The notes below the pieces were generated by a model, which did no database searches, was not told the DNA's origin, and saw nothing but the letters and a program-made list of their open reading frames with translations. DNA of 64,000 bases from Clarkia xantiana subsp. parviflora (taxonomy: Eukaryota; Streptophyta; Magnoliopsida; Myrtales; Onagraceae): NCBI GenBank assembly GCA_036873135.1, contig JAPTYO010000010.1, forward strand, positions 4,006,634 to 4,070,633, in the 5' to 3' direction. The position numbers were made by a program, and so were the translations under genes. Of this stretch, positions 47,751 through 57,640 are shown piece by piece (the stretch's first letter is position 1; each line of letters opens with the position of its first letter).

Positions 47751-48119
47751 TCTTTCTTTGTTTTTCCATGTGTACATATGGTTGCTCCCCTTGTATGGGT
47801 GAGATTTTGACGGGTTGCATCTTGGGCTCGACTTTTAAGCTGGCTGGATGTCTTTACTTTTGAGTCCTGCTATATTATATATATATGCCTGACATGAAAT
47901 GTTAGAAAGATATAATACTAAGTATTATTTTGCATCTTCCTTTATTGTTGTCTCAGTGACTTGTTCTCTTTTTGTAAGAGTGTTGCTCTATTGAATGGTT
48001 GATTTTCTTGATCCGACGGTTTTCCTTAGGAAACTGCATCTCTGTTGGTGACGGTTGTGGATGAGTTGGTAAAACCGTCGTCCGTAGCTTTGTAAGGAGG
48101 ATGATCCCCGTTGAAGTGC

Positions 48120-48950
48120 TTGTCTTTCTTTATGAGGATGTGAACAGACTAGTTTGTTCACATATTTGATGCTGTGGCTAAGTGTGGACTGATTAGTACG
48201 TCCGACCCTTGTCTTTGTTTGCGAGGGAAGATTCCTAATCATCCGCTTGTCCCCCGACTTTTTGCAAGGATGTGAATAGATTAGTACGTTCACATCCTTG
48301 TACGATGGCGAAGTGTGGATAGATTAGTACGTCCGACACTTGCATTTGTTTGCGAGGGAGGATTCCCAATGATCCGCTTATCCCCCGACTTTTGCAAGGA
48401 TGTGAATAGATTAGTACGTTCACATCCTTGTATGATGGCGAAGTGTGGATAGATTAGTACGTCCGACACTTGCATTTGTTTGCGAGGGAAGATTCCCAAT
48501 GACCCGCTTATCCCCCGACTTTGGCAAGGATGTGAATAGATTAGTACGTTCACATCCTTGTATGATGGCAAAGTGTGGATAGATTAGTACGTCCGACACT
48601 TGCATTTGTTTGCGAGGGAGGATTCCCAATGATCCGCTTATCCCCCGATTTTTTGCAAGGATGTGAATAGATTAGTACGTTCACATCCTTGTATGATGGC
48701 GAAGTGTGGATAGATTAGTACGTCTGACACTTGCATTTGTTTGCGAGGGAGGATTCCCAATGATCCGCTTATCCCCCGACTTTTGCAAGGATGTGAATAG
48801 ATTAGTACGTTCACATCCTTGTATGACGGCGAAGTGTGGATAGATTAGTACGTCCGACACTTGCATTTGTTTGCGAGGGAGGATTCCCAATGATCCGCTT
48901 ATCCCCCGACTTTTTGCAAGGATGTGAATAGATTAGTACGTTCACATCTT
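48120..48950. repeat. 130-bp tandem array, seven copies, each with two dyads
   Basis: gatgtgaayaga starts at 48139 (diverged), 48269, 48399, 48529, 48660, 48790 and 48921, a 130-131 bp period. Each unit has GGATGTGAA then tagattagtacg then TTCACATCC (9-bp stem) and GTGTGGA then the same tagattagtacg then TCCGACAC (imperfect stem). Sits between the convergent 3' ends of the two element genes. The flanks (47751-48119 and 48951-49315) hold no gene. Confidence 0.92.
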
Positions 48951-49315
48951 TGCTATGAGTATACTTCAACTCCTTGTATGCGTCTAACGTCCTTTGTTTT
49001 GGTTTGTCATGATGAGCCTTGCTTAGTCTTGCTTTGATATCTTTTTGATGGCTTTTCTTGTTGGTTGCCCTTTCTGCGTATAGGGTTAGGGCCTTTGTTG
49101 GTGATGTATGTGGCTTGTTCTTGGTATTGGACCGGGGAAGCTTGCCATTACATAGTGATATTTCCTACGCAAGGAGTGAACTTCATTAGTTTTCTTGTTT
49201 ATTTACAAGGGACGTGCATGGATGGAGTCAACTGATCTCCCATCCTAAACGTTCTACTCAGCATTTGAAAAGTAAAGATAGAGTATGTGCATGTCATAAG
49301 GGAAGGGTTATTCCC

Positions 49316-52300
49316 TTAGTGACGGTTTGATAAAGCTGGCTTCCTGCATGCAATGTGGGAGCGCAGAGCTCCTTGTTTGATCAGATCCTCGATTTTGTTG
49401 CGAAGGGAGGGGCAGCCATTTGTGCTGTGACCCCATTTGTTGTGATAGTGGCACCACATTTCTGGATTCTTCCCGAGGAAGGCAATTCGGATCTCGCTTG
49501 GAGGAGGTAAAACATCCTTCAGGATGGTCTTGAACAACTCTTCCACCTCTATGTTTAGAGGTGTATATTCTCCATCTTGGTTGTTGTTCAAGTCTTGTCT
49601 TGCACGCTCTTGTTCGCGCGCCTCCTCGTGTTCTGCAGGTGGGCTGAACCACCCCAGCTCATTTGCGACTTCGATTGCCGTTTCCATCTTCTCCTTTAGG
49701 TCAACCATAGAATTGGTTGTTCTCCACCCTTGTGTTCGTCCAAAGAGGAGAAATGTGGGTGAGTTCATGTTCAGAAAAAATGCATTAATCACGGCTGACT
49801 TGTCTGCAAAACTTGAAGTTGCGTTAATAGCGAATCGCTTGAAGTAGTTTTGGATGGATTCTGACTCTCCTTGTTTGATGTCCCATATGCTTGGGAGCAT
49901 TGGGGTTTGAAGTGTTGGGAGTCTTTCTCCTTTGCTCATCATCTCGTCAAATCGCCTTTCGACTTCAGATTTGGAACATTGTCCCCTTTCAATGACTGCA
50001 ATGTCCAGGCGGTTCTTGCATCTTAAGGCGTTGACATAGCATTTTCGTGCTGTTGTTTGGTCGCCCAAGACTTCACCAATTCCTCCCCTTAAGCGGTATT
50101 TCAGCTTTTGATGTGCCGTTGAAGGCACCATCTCGTAGGGGTTTATCGTTGTTCTCCCGAGAATTCCGTTGTAAGCGCCAAGGCTTTCGACGATCACAAA
50201 AGTGATGTCGACTTTCATTGCGTTCCATCCCTCTCCTATCACAGTGGGAAGGGTGATCATTCCCAGTGGGTATGTAGCAGCTCCAGCAAAGCTTACTAAC
50301 GGGAAATTTCCCGGCTTCAGGTCCTCTCTTTTCATTCCCAGCTGTTCGAGGACGTTAATATGGAGGATGTCTGACGAGCTTCCTCCGTCGACTAGAATTC
50401 TTTTGACATCGAACCCATTGATTTCCATCGTTATTACTAACGCGTCATCATGTGGGTAGACGATGTGTGCCATGTCTTTTCTCGAGAATCCTATCACGAG
50501 GTCCTCCTCTTCTGGTTTCTTTCTTTTTCCATACTTGGGGAGTGTGCTTGCCTGTGCAGCGTAGACATCTCTTGTGTTGGAGACTTGTCCTCCTGCAGCT
50601 GGACCACCATGAATGACATTAATGACTCCCCTCTTTTTAGGAGGAGGGTTGTCAGTGGTCTTCTCCTTTCCTTTTTCCTTTGGCGTGAATTTTCTTTTCA
50701 CCTTTTCGATCTTTCCCCACTGATCGACGTAGTGCTTAAGTCCGCCTTCTTGTATGATTCGATTGATTTGGAACTTAAGGCTTCTACAGTCGTCTGTTTC
50801 ATGGCCGTTGACTTCGTGGCTTTCACACCACTTGTCTTGCTCCTTCCCTAGCTGACCCTTTCTGAAACCGAATGGCTCTTTCCAGAGGTTTTGCTCTTTC
50901 ATTTCTTTCAGTATGACGCTCAGGGGAGCATTCAAAGGGATCAGCTCGATGGTGTTGACATCTGCATTCTTGTCTTCTTCAATGTTGAATGTTCTTTTCT
51001 GGGGCGGAGTCCATTGTTTTTGTTGGGGGGTTTGATTCTGCTTCGGGGGGCCTGGCTTGCTTTCATCTTTCTTGTTGCCGGGCTTACCCCATTTGTCCCG
51101 TGCTGTCATCTTGTAATGCTCAGCATCGATGTACTCTTTAACTCTTGCCACGAGTTCTTCCATTGTTTCCGCAGGTCTTGTAGAAAGCTTTTGGCCTAAG
51201 TCGTACCCGTGCCTACCCAGGTTTCTGACAAAGGCATGGATGATTTCTGTCTCTGCGATGTTCGTTTGGATTTCCGAGATGTTTTGATTAAATCGGATGT
51301 AGTAGCTTGCGAGGGACTCATTCCACTCTTGCTTGACGTCATCCAAGGCATTTGATCCTTTGATAATCGAACGTTCTCCCATGTAACGTTGGATGAACTT
51401 TTCTTTGAGGGACTGCCACGAGTCTATGCTTTTCTTTGGCAGGGAGAAGAGCCAGTGTGCGGCTGGTCCGCCTAACGTTTGGGGGAACGTCATGGCTATG
51501 TGGTGAGGGTTGTCTGTCCTTCCCAAAAGCATTACTTCATGCTGCTGCACATGCTCTATTGGATCTCCCTTGCCTCGGTACTTTTCTGGTCTTAGATTAT
51601 ACAGTGCGTCTGGGACGCGACTGTACACCAGTTCGTCAGTGAAAGGGTGGGATGTGGTGTCCACCAAAGTGTTCATCCCTCTCATTTTCCTTTCTTTTAT
51701 CTTCTTTTCAATCAGCTTTTCCAGCATCTCCTCCGTCAACCCGGTGATTGGGTTATCCTGATTTTGGGGGTATGCTTCTTGTCCCATGCTTGCGCCTTGT
51801 TGGGGAAATTGCGCCTGCGTCGGGTTATACTGAGAATATCCACCTTGATATCCCTGGAATGTCTGGGACGGCTGTCTCCAGGCTCCTTCACTGTATGGCC
51901 CTGCTTGGTAGGGTGTTTGTGAGTGCGAAAGCTCCTGTCTTGTCCATTGCTGGGGGAACTGCCTGCTCTGTTGTGCATTCCCGTGGAAAGTCGGGGTTTT
52001 TGAGATTGTAGGGCCTCTCTGCTGAGGTGCATTCATCGGGGGCGCTTGCCTTGGTGGCGGGGGCATATTTGCTTGTTGCGCGGGAGGGGGCGGTGGCGCC
52101 CCGTATCCTTGGTTGCGCAGGGCTTCTCTTAGATGGAGCAGCTGTTCGAGTGCTGCCATCATTTCCGGGGTGACTGTGGGTGCAGTCTGTGCCCCTGGTG
52201 CTTGGTTGTATGCTCCCGCGTTTGGCATTCCGTATGGTTGCTCCTGCGTATTGAAGGTTTGGTGGGCGAAACCTGGAGGAGCGTTGGTTTGCTGTGTGCC

Positions 52301-52492
52301 CCCTTGCGCGTTACTTCGAGAGTGTACGCTTCTAGTTGGCATAGACGAGGCGACTGAGGCCTCGCCTTGGCTCTGCGGGGGAGCTCTCTGTGGAGGAGGT
52401 CTCATGCTTGACTCCGGAGCCGGAGTTTTCCTTGGACGTCCTGGTCCTCTTCTCTTCGTCTTAGTCGGCGGTGGCTGCTCGTTGCTTGCCAT
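49316..52492 (-). CDS. Ty3/gypsy polyprotein: Gag, zinc knuckle, protease, second Gag-like domain; no RT
   Basis: Single 1,058-residue frame. Residues 12-26 contain KRRGPGRPRK, an AT-hook-like core. About 30-250 are Gln/Pro-rich. About 280-470 are a Retrotrans_gag core (TSHPFTDELVYSRVPDALYN, AHWLFSLPKKSIDSW, LKEKFIQRYMGER). A knuckle KWCESHEVNGHETDDC (C-x2-H-x4-H-x4-C) lies near 570. The protease active site is VDGGSSSDI near 699 (plus-strand 50371-50400), preceded by HDDALVITMEI and followed by GAYNGILGRTTIN. After GDQTTARKCYV, where reverse transcriptase should begin, comes a second Gag-like core, LPSIWDIKQGESESIQNYFKR and following, and a second knuckle, WCHYHNKWGHSTNGC, then SLRNKIEDLIKQGAL and the end. 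Gag builds the particle and protease processes it. The frame is undamaged. The start is 39 bases inside the 5' LTR. Confidence 0.92.
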   Translation of the reverse strand: MASNEQPPPTKTKRRGPGRPRKTPAPESSMRPPPQRAPPQSQGEASVASSMPTRSVHSRSNAQGGTQQTNAPPGFAHQTFNTQEQPYGMPNAGAYNQAPGAQTAPTVTPEMMAALEQLLHLREALRNQGYGAPPPPPAQQANMPPPPRQAPPMNAPQQRGPTISKTPTFHGNAQQSRQFPQQWTRQELSHSQTPYQAGPYSEGAWRQPSQTFQGYQGGYSQYNPTQAQFPQQGASMGQEAYPQNQDNPITGLTEEMLEKLIEKKIKERKMRGMNTLVDTTSHPFTDELVYSRVPDALYNLRPEKYRGKGDPIEHVQQHEVMLLGRTDNPHHIAMTFPQTLGGPAAHWLFSLPKKSIDSWQSLKEKFIQRYMGERSIIKGSNALDDVKQEWNESLASYYIRFNQNISEIQTNIAETEIIHAFVRNLGRHGYDLGQKLSTRPAETMEELVARVKEYIDAEHYKMTARDKWGKPGNKKDESKPGPPKQNQTPQQKQWTPPQKRTFNIEEDKNADVNTIELIPLNAPLSVILKEMKEQNLWKEPFGFRKGQLGKEQDKWCESHEVNGHETDDCRSLKFQINRIIQEGGLKHYVDQWGKIEKVKRKFTPKEKGKEKTTDNPPPKKRGVINVIHGGPAAGGQVSNTRDVYAAQASTLPKYGKRKKPEEEDLVIGFSRKDMAHIVYPHDDALVITMEINGFDVKRILVDGGSSSDILHINVLEQLGMKREDLKPGNFPLVSFAGAATYPLGMITLPTVIGEGWNAMKVDITFVIVESLGAYNGILGRTTINPYEMVPSTAHQKLKYRLRGGIGEVLGDQTTARKCYVNALRCKNRLDIAVIERGQCSKSEVERRFDEMMSKGERLPTLQTPMLPSIWDIKQGESESIQNYFKRFAINATSSFADKSAVINAFFLNMNSPTFLLFGRTQGWRTTNSMVDLKEKMETAIEVANELGWFSPPAEHEEAREQERARQDLNNNQDGEYTPLNIEVEELFKTILKDVLPPPSEIRIAFLGKNPEMWCHYHNKWGHSTNGCPSLRNKIEDLIKQGALRSHIACRKPALSNRH

Positions 52493-52512
52493 GCTGTTGG
52501 TTCTGTGGGTGA

Positions 52513-52530
52513 TCCGCAGACGGCGCCAAG
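52513..52530 (-). other. Primer-binding region of the Tat-like element
   Basis: On the minus strand CTTGGCGCCGTCTGCGGA follows the LTR end directly. TGGCGCCGTCTG is the usual sequence at this place in Tat/Athila-type elements; the priming tRNA was not determined. The same GGCGCCGTCTG occurs at 28570-28580 in the other gypsy element. Confidence 0.75.
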
Positions 52531-53431
52531 TGTTTCGACCAAGTTATTGCGGGCTGTCCGCTGGATAACTTGTCGAGATCTTCGGGTTGGATGCGAGCTA
52601 AGTCCGCCTTCTAGAGTCGTGCGCGGGCCTTAACTTCGTCTTCTGGATGAGGGCAAGTCCTTCCGGCTCTCTTAACGGATCGTCCGTCGGCACCTGCACA
52701 GGAGCGTTACCAAGCAGTCCCCGTGGGGAGAGGGGGGGGTGCTTGGCGTGCTCACTCCGACGATCAACATCAGTAGTTTTCTAGAGAGAGAAAGAGAGGG
52801 TTTTTAGAGAGAAGTCAGAGCTTTTCCCAAGCTTGCCCAAAGTGATTTTGGAATGAATTGAATTTTTTTACCCCCAAGGTGGCTATTTATAGGCAACCTT
52901 GGACCATAAACCGGTTTTGACCCGGTTCAATGTGGAAATGTGAACCGGGATGCAGGGGTAAGCTTTGGGAAAAGGGCTCTGACGCGCGTCTCAGGCGGCT
53001 GTCATGAACGGGACGCGCGCGCAGCTGAAACAAAGGTCTCGGACATATAGGAGTTAGTGTAAAAATCGGGTCTCCGTATGCGTCCGAGGTAAAATGGGGG
53101 GTGTGCGCGACACCCCCCGGGTGTGGAACTTACCCGGAATTCCGGGTAAGCCTAGGCCTACCCGGAATTCCGGGTAAGCTTAGGCTTACCCGGAAATTCC
53201 GGGTAAGCTGGGACTTACCCGGAATTTCCGGGTAAGCTTAGCTTACCCGGAATTTTCCGGGTAAGCCTAGCTTATCCGGAAATTCCGGGTAAGCCCCCCG
53301 GGGATGCCGGGCAAGTTTGAACTTGCCCGGTTTTCCCCGGTTAGCTTGAAATTGGGCTTTTGCGGTGAGTCCCGTGCGTGTATGAGGTCCGAATAATTAA
53401 AACCGAGCCCGGATCACGCGTATGTCCATCA
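52531..53431 (-). repeat. 5' LTR of the Tat-like element
   Basis: 901 bp. Minus-strand TATAAATA at 52891-52884 with U3 to its right. 67 bp longer than the 3' LTR because of extra palindrome units. Confidence 0.93.
53129..53293. repeat. U3 palindrome array, long version
   Basis: Six units of CTTACCCGG, a centre of AATT, AAATT, AATTT or AATTTT, then CCGGGTAAG. Located about 240 bp upstream of the LTR TATA box on the transcribed strand. Confidence 0.92.
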
Positions 53432-53718
53432 GCGCACAGTGGCAAATATTGGAACTAGGAACTCCAAATCTGGGACTAGGAATTCTCATTGGAATGTCCA
53501 GTTCCTATTTAATCTTTACTAGTAGGAAACAACAGAAAATGAAATTAGAAACTAAGAACTCTCTACATTGGTAAATTTACTATATGAAATTAGGAACTAG
53601 AAATTACAATTGGAAGTGCTCTAAAAAATGACTACTGATTGCTATCGGTAAAATATCATTACAAAATAAAAAGGAGTGTATGTATCTTTAGAGGTGGGTG
53701 ACTATGGTGATGTGTAAA

Positions 53719-54642
53719 TAGTGGCGGAGCTAGGGCCTCGATAATGGGATACGCTATGCAAATTTTTTTTTCAAAGATTTAATATATTTTTTAAGAAAAT
53801 TATGTAAAATATATAAAATGTATTTAAAAAAATGAGTTTTGGTACTAACATGTTCTAAAATATACATATTTCAAAACGATGATAACTGATTCTTTCTATA
53901 ATTATTTATCCAAATTTATCGTTTATTAAAATTGACAAATATAATAAGTACTTTTAACTAAACCATATTTGCTTATACAAATGTTACAATTGAGTCAAAT
54001 CGGACTAGTACAGATTGTGGATCAGTTGAGTTTTAGTTGAGTCGTGACACTATTGTAACACTAATATAATTTATTTGGTCTTGGTTTTGATATTCAGAAT
54101 AGTATTCATTTACTTTGTAAATTTAAAATGTATATTTGATAACAATTTTAGACGGAAAATGAAAAGAATTATCAATTATCATTTTTTGAAATATTTGTAC
54201 ATTTTAAAACATATTGGTACTAAAAATAATTTTGTTCAAAAATACTGTATAATAAATACTTTTTCTCTATTGGACCTTTCGTATTATATTAGATTAGAGT
54301 AACTATGACTCATAGTCTAGGAAAAAAGAAGCGAATAATAAAATTTACAACAGTGTACTTTTCAAGTAAAAACTCATACTTTAAAATTGATGAGATTTTC
54401 TCTTTGATTGATTGATTGAATGAGAGTTGAGTGTTACAAAATAATAATGGGTCTACCTTAATAATACGGTCTTAGTGTCTTGACAAAATAATTTGGGTCT
54501 TACACTTAAATAATTAGGATCTTACATTTAAATAATAGAAATCATGGTATATTTTTCTTCAGAAATAAATCTAATACCACTAAAAATACTCGATAATGGG
54601 GTTACGTTTGTAACCCCTTTTTTATACATACATCCGCCAGTG
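53719..54642. mobile_element. Non-autonomous hAT element B, copy 2 (uninterrupted)
   Basis: Ends TAGTGGCGGAGC and, reverse-complemented, CACTGGCGGATG. Perfect 8-bp duplication tgtgtaaa (53711-53718 and 54643-54650). 924 bp. Homologous in reverse orientation to 3419-4584 and gives the state of that family without the MULE. No transposase. Confidence 0.85.
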
Positions 54643-54693
54643 TGTGTAAAGACCAATTAAGTCCGTAAAAATTATGTGGAGTTTGATCGAATG

Positions 54694-55607
54694 TAGGGCT
54701 GGGCATGGTTCGGTTCTGGCCCGAACCGGTTCAGAACCGAATCGGAACCGAATTTTAGGTTCAGCCGGTTTTCTGTACCTGGCATGAACCGAACCAGATT
54801 CAAAGCTCTAGAACCAAACCATAGAAGAACCGGTTCTGAACCTTTTTTTATTTAAAGATCTAAATACACAAATACGATAATAGACAAACAATTCATAAAC
54901 TTTCAAAATACAAAATATAAAGATAACCAATCACTTCAACATAGATAGTATCGAATCTAAATTCCAAACAATCTGATAATATAAGTTGAAATATTTAAAG
55001 CATAAATCTTGAGACTTCCACCGATTCTCGAGAGGCGACAGGCGTAGTTCAAACTTCAATAGTGCAGCAAATCTATGAACTGTACCGTTGATAAACCCAA
55101 AATAAAAAAATTCATCTAAAAATCGTTGTTAGTGATTCGAACGAGGAAGACATTATTAAATTGTATCAGGTGAATGAAACAGATCGATTCAAACTCATTC
55201 AACGAAATCCTATCAGAAACAATAAACGCTATAGGAAGTTAGGATTTAGGAACTCACCGTAGCAAATTGGACTGGGCAAAACAGACCGGTCGCCGGCGAT
55301 GTGGTGGACGAAGGATGGAGGTCCGGCGGGAGTGGCACTGGGAAGCGGCAGAGCGGCAGTTTTTCCTAGGAGGAGCGGCGCTGCGGCTGTAATTTTTTTT
55401 TTATGCGAATGAGTTGTGTAACTACTAGGGTTATTAACTTTTTTTTTTTATTACAAACGGTTCAGAACCTGTATTGAACCAGCTGTGAACCGCTCCTAAT
55501 ATATATATTTAGAACCAAACCATATGCAAACCGGTTTGGCCAGAATCGGTTCTAACCGGTTCCATTCCGGTTCGGTTCAGCAGAACCAGTTTTTTTGCCC
55601 AGCCCTA
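54694..55607. mobile_element. Non-autonomous hAT element, 914 bp
   Basis: Ends TAGGGCTGGGCATGGTTCGG and, reverse-complemented, TAGGGCTGGGCAAAAAAACT. The 8-bp flanks atcgaatg (54686-54693) and atcaaatg (55608-55615) differ at one base. Both ends are GGTTC/GAACC iterations. The centre (about 55000-55400) is not repetitive and more gene-like (gccggcgatgtggtgg, gcggcagagcggcag), possibly captured sequence; no protein recognised. Confidence 0.85.
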
Positions 55608-55615
55608 ATCAAATG

Positions 55616-56819
55616 TCGAATTGAGTATATATTGATAATATATATTATTTGATTAATTAAAAAGGAGCAATATATAAAAAATTAAATCTATTATAATAAA
55701 AAAATTAGTAAGGTAAGATAACAAAAATAAATGTCTGACTATGACTAATAATATGTTACAACAGATGCTATTCATTTTTATTTTTAAAGTTCATGAACAT
55801 ATATTTCATTTTATATATATGTTACATTTATAGGTTGTGTATATATTGAATTTATATGTATAGTATGATATTTCTTAAATATGATAAAATATTAATAAAC
55901 TATATAAATTTCATTTCTTATAATAATATTTTGTTTATAAATTATAAAAGTTTATTTTATTTAATATTTACATAATCTGGGATGAATAAGAAGTTTTAAA
56001 TGAAATCGAAAATATTCAAGTGAGTCGATTACAATTTAAGCCAAATAAAATGGAAGGAAATGCGATGTGATTCAATAATAATTATTTTAACATTGAGATA
56101 GATAAATTATTTTAATTTTTTTATGTGTTAATATTTTAGAAGTTTTATACAAGTTATATTATATTACATACTATATATATTTTTAAAAGTTTTAAAAAAT
56201 ATTACTTAACATTATTTTTGTTCTATTTCTTTTCATTAAATAGTTATTATTTATCAAATCTCGTGTGGCGGACGGGACAACTTATTGCTTATTATATTAT
56301 TGTAGCACATGGATGACAATCACTGGTTGTGGTGGCAAATTATAAGTTGTAGTGTTTGAAGACAAATGCCTCTCCTAACTTCCATAATAATAGATCTAGG
56401 TAGCTCGTATATATGTTTTCAAGACATGCCAGCAACAACCTAGCTATCTATATATATATATATATATATATGATGGCCCCTACAAATTACTGAATGGCCA
56501 AACTAACTCGTATATATGTGTTAATAAAAAAAAACTCGTATATATGTTGCTTCTTTTGATTCTATATATAAATATATATGATTTATTTATTTAATAAAGG
56601 GAAATTAACACATATACAATCGAAGAACATTTATTTATCGGACAACCTTATTTCGGTTCTTGAAAGTGACTAGCTAGTTGTTTCATTCTACCACTAGATT
56701 TTATTACAGCCAACCACTAACTGAATAATATTTTGAAGAGTTTTTAAATAAAATAATTATAAAACTTAAAATCAATTACACACTTCAAGCTCACTTCAAG
56801 CTACCCTCGCAACTTACAG
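55616..56819. other. AT-rich intergenic
   Basis: No gene. An AT microsatellite sits at about 56448-56470. Confidence 0.5.
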
Positions 56820-57640
56820 TGTTGATTCTATGAAAAAACTAATTAGCGAGTCAGTGAAATGTATTCTTCAATGGGGTACTATAGATTTTGATGGATTCTG
56901 AACACTGTGGATGCTTCGTTCTGTGCTCTGTTCACCTGCACAAAAGGCTTAGCACGATCCCTCTCTAATGGTAAAGTCAGAAAGTGATTACTATATTTAA
57001 GAGTAAAACGAGATTGAATGTATAGAATAATGAACTGAGTTAGAGGGTATTTATAAGAAAAATAGTCTGATCCTTCAGACTAGTCTATTACCTGACCGTG
57101 AATTTTCTCTCCATTACACAGTTACTAGTGGTTGACCTACCTAGGATGAGGGATCTTGGCCGGTTAATGTTGTTGACTTGCCTATGGGCAAGACCATTAC
57201 CCATTCCGGAGCGGTGACCGAAGTATGTAGTGATCCCTTCGGTAGCCCATTGTTTGCCGGAGGTTTGTGTGGTCTGAGCATTAGGGTCTAAAGACCTCTC
57301 ATACTATTGTGGCGCTTGTAAAAGCGGTACTCTTATTTTCTTTGTTCTTTAACGGAGTCGTGACTTCTTGATTGAATTACAAAGATGACGTTAAATATTG
57401 TATCTCAAAGTCAGGACTCTTGTGCTCTGCCGTGAATAACATATACAAGAAGAAAGGTGGGGTCTTGCCCTCACGATTCATGTCTAACGCTCAAATTATT
57501 ATAGAGTAATTCAGAGTGATAATCTTAATAATGTAAGTAATAAATTTACTATTTCTAGGAGATTCTAATCGACTTTAGGTGTGGTGACTCCTAATTTGTA
57601 ATTGGTTGTCATAAGGCGGCGTCAACAAGCCTATTATTGG
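56820..57640 (-). repeat. Possible solo gypsy LTR
   Basis: Begins TGTTGATTCTATG. Minus-strand TATAAATA at 57055-57048, with cacctgcacaaaaggcttag on its left, a phrase at the place where the Tat-like LTR has cacctgcacaggagcgttac. The GC-richer U3-like part continues to about 57630. No internal region or target duplication was found, so the ends are approximate. Confidence 0.4.

Larger units (their letters stand above)
42729..53431 (-). mobile_element. Complete 10.7-kb Ty3/gypsy (Tat-like) retrotransposon lacking pol
   Basis: LTRs 42729-43562 and 52531-53431 begin TGTTTCGACC and end ATGTCCATCA on the plus strand. Perfect 5-bp duplication gcgca (42724-42728 and 53432-53436). The element runs on the minus strand: 5' LTR at right, primer-binding block CTTGGCGCCGTCTG (52530-52517), Gag-protease-Gag' ORF (52492-49316), 130-bp repeats, then a convergent antisense gene (45418-47750), a non-coding stretch, polypurine tract (43575-43563) and 3' LTR. 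No reverse transcriptase, RNase H or integrase motif is seen on either strand. The antisense gene and the GGCGCC block point to the Tat lineage, in which extra antisense ORFs before the 3' LTR are known. LTRs show about half a dozen substitutions plus a 67-bp repeat-number difference. Confidence 0.93.

Noticed and set aside
48120..48950. CRISPR-like regular repeats
   Set aside because: The repeats are contiguous tandem units of 130 bp without unique spacers, in a plant retroelement.
50450..52568. Several plus-strand open frames of 70-150 codons
   Set aside because: Antisense shadows of the Gag-protease ORF, which has the clear domain matches.
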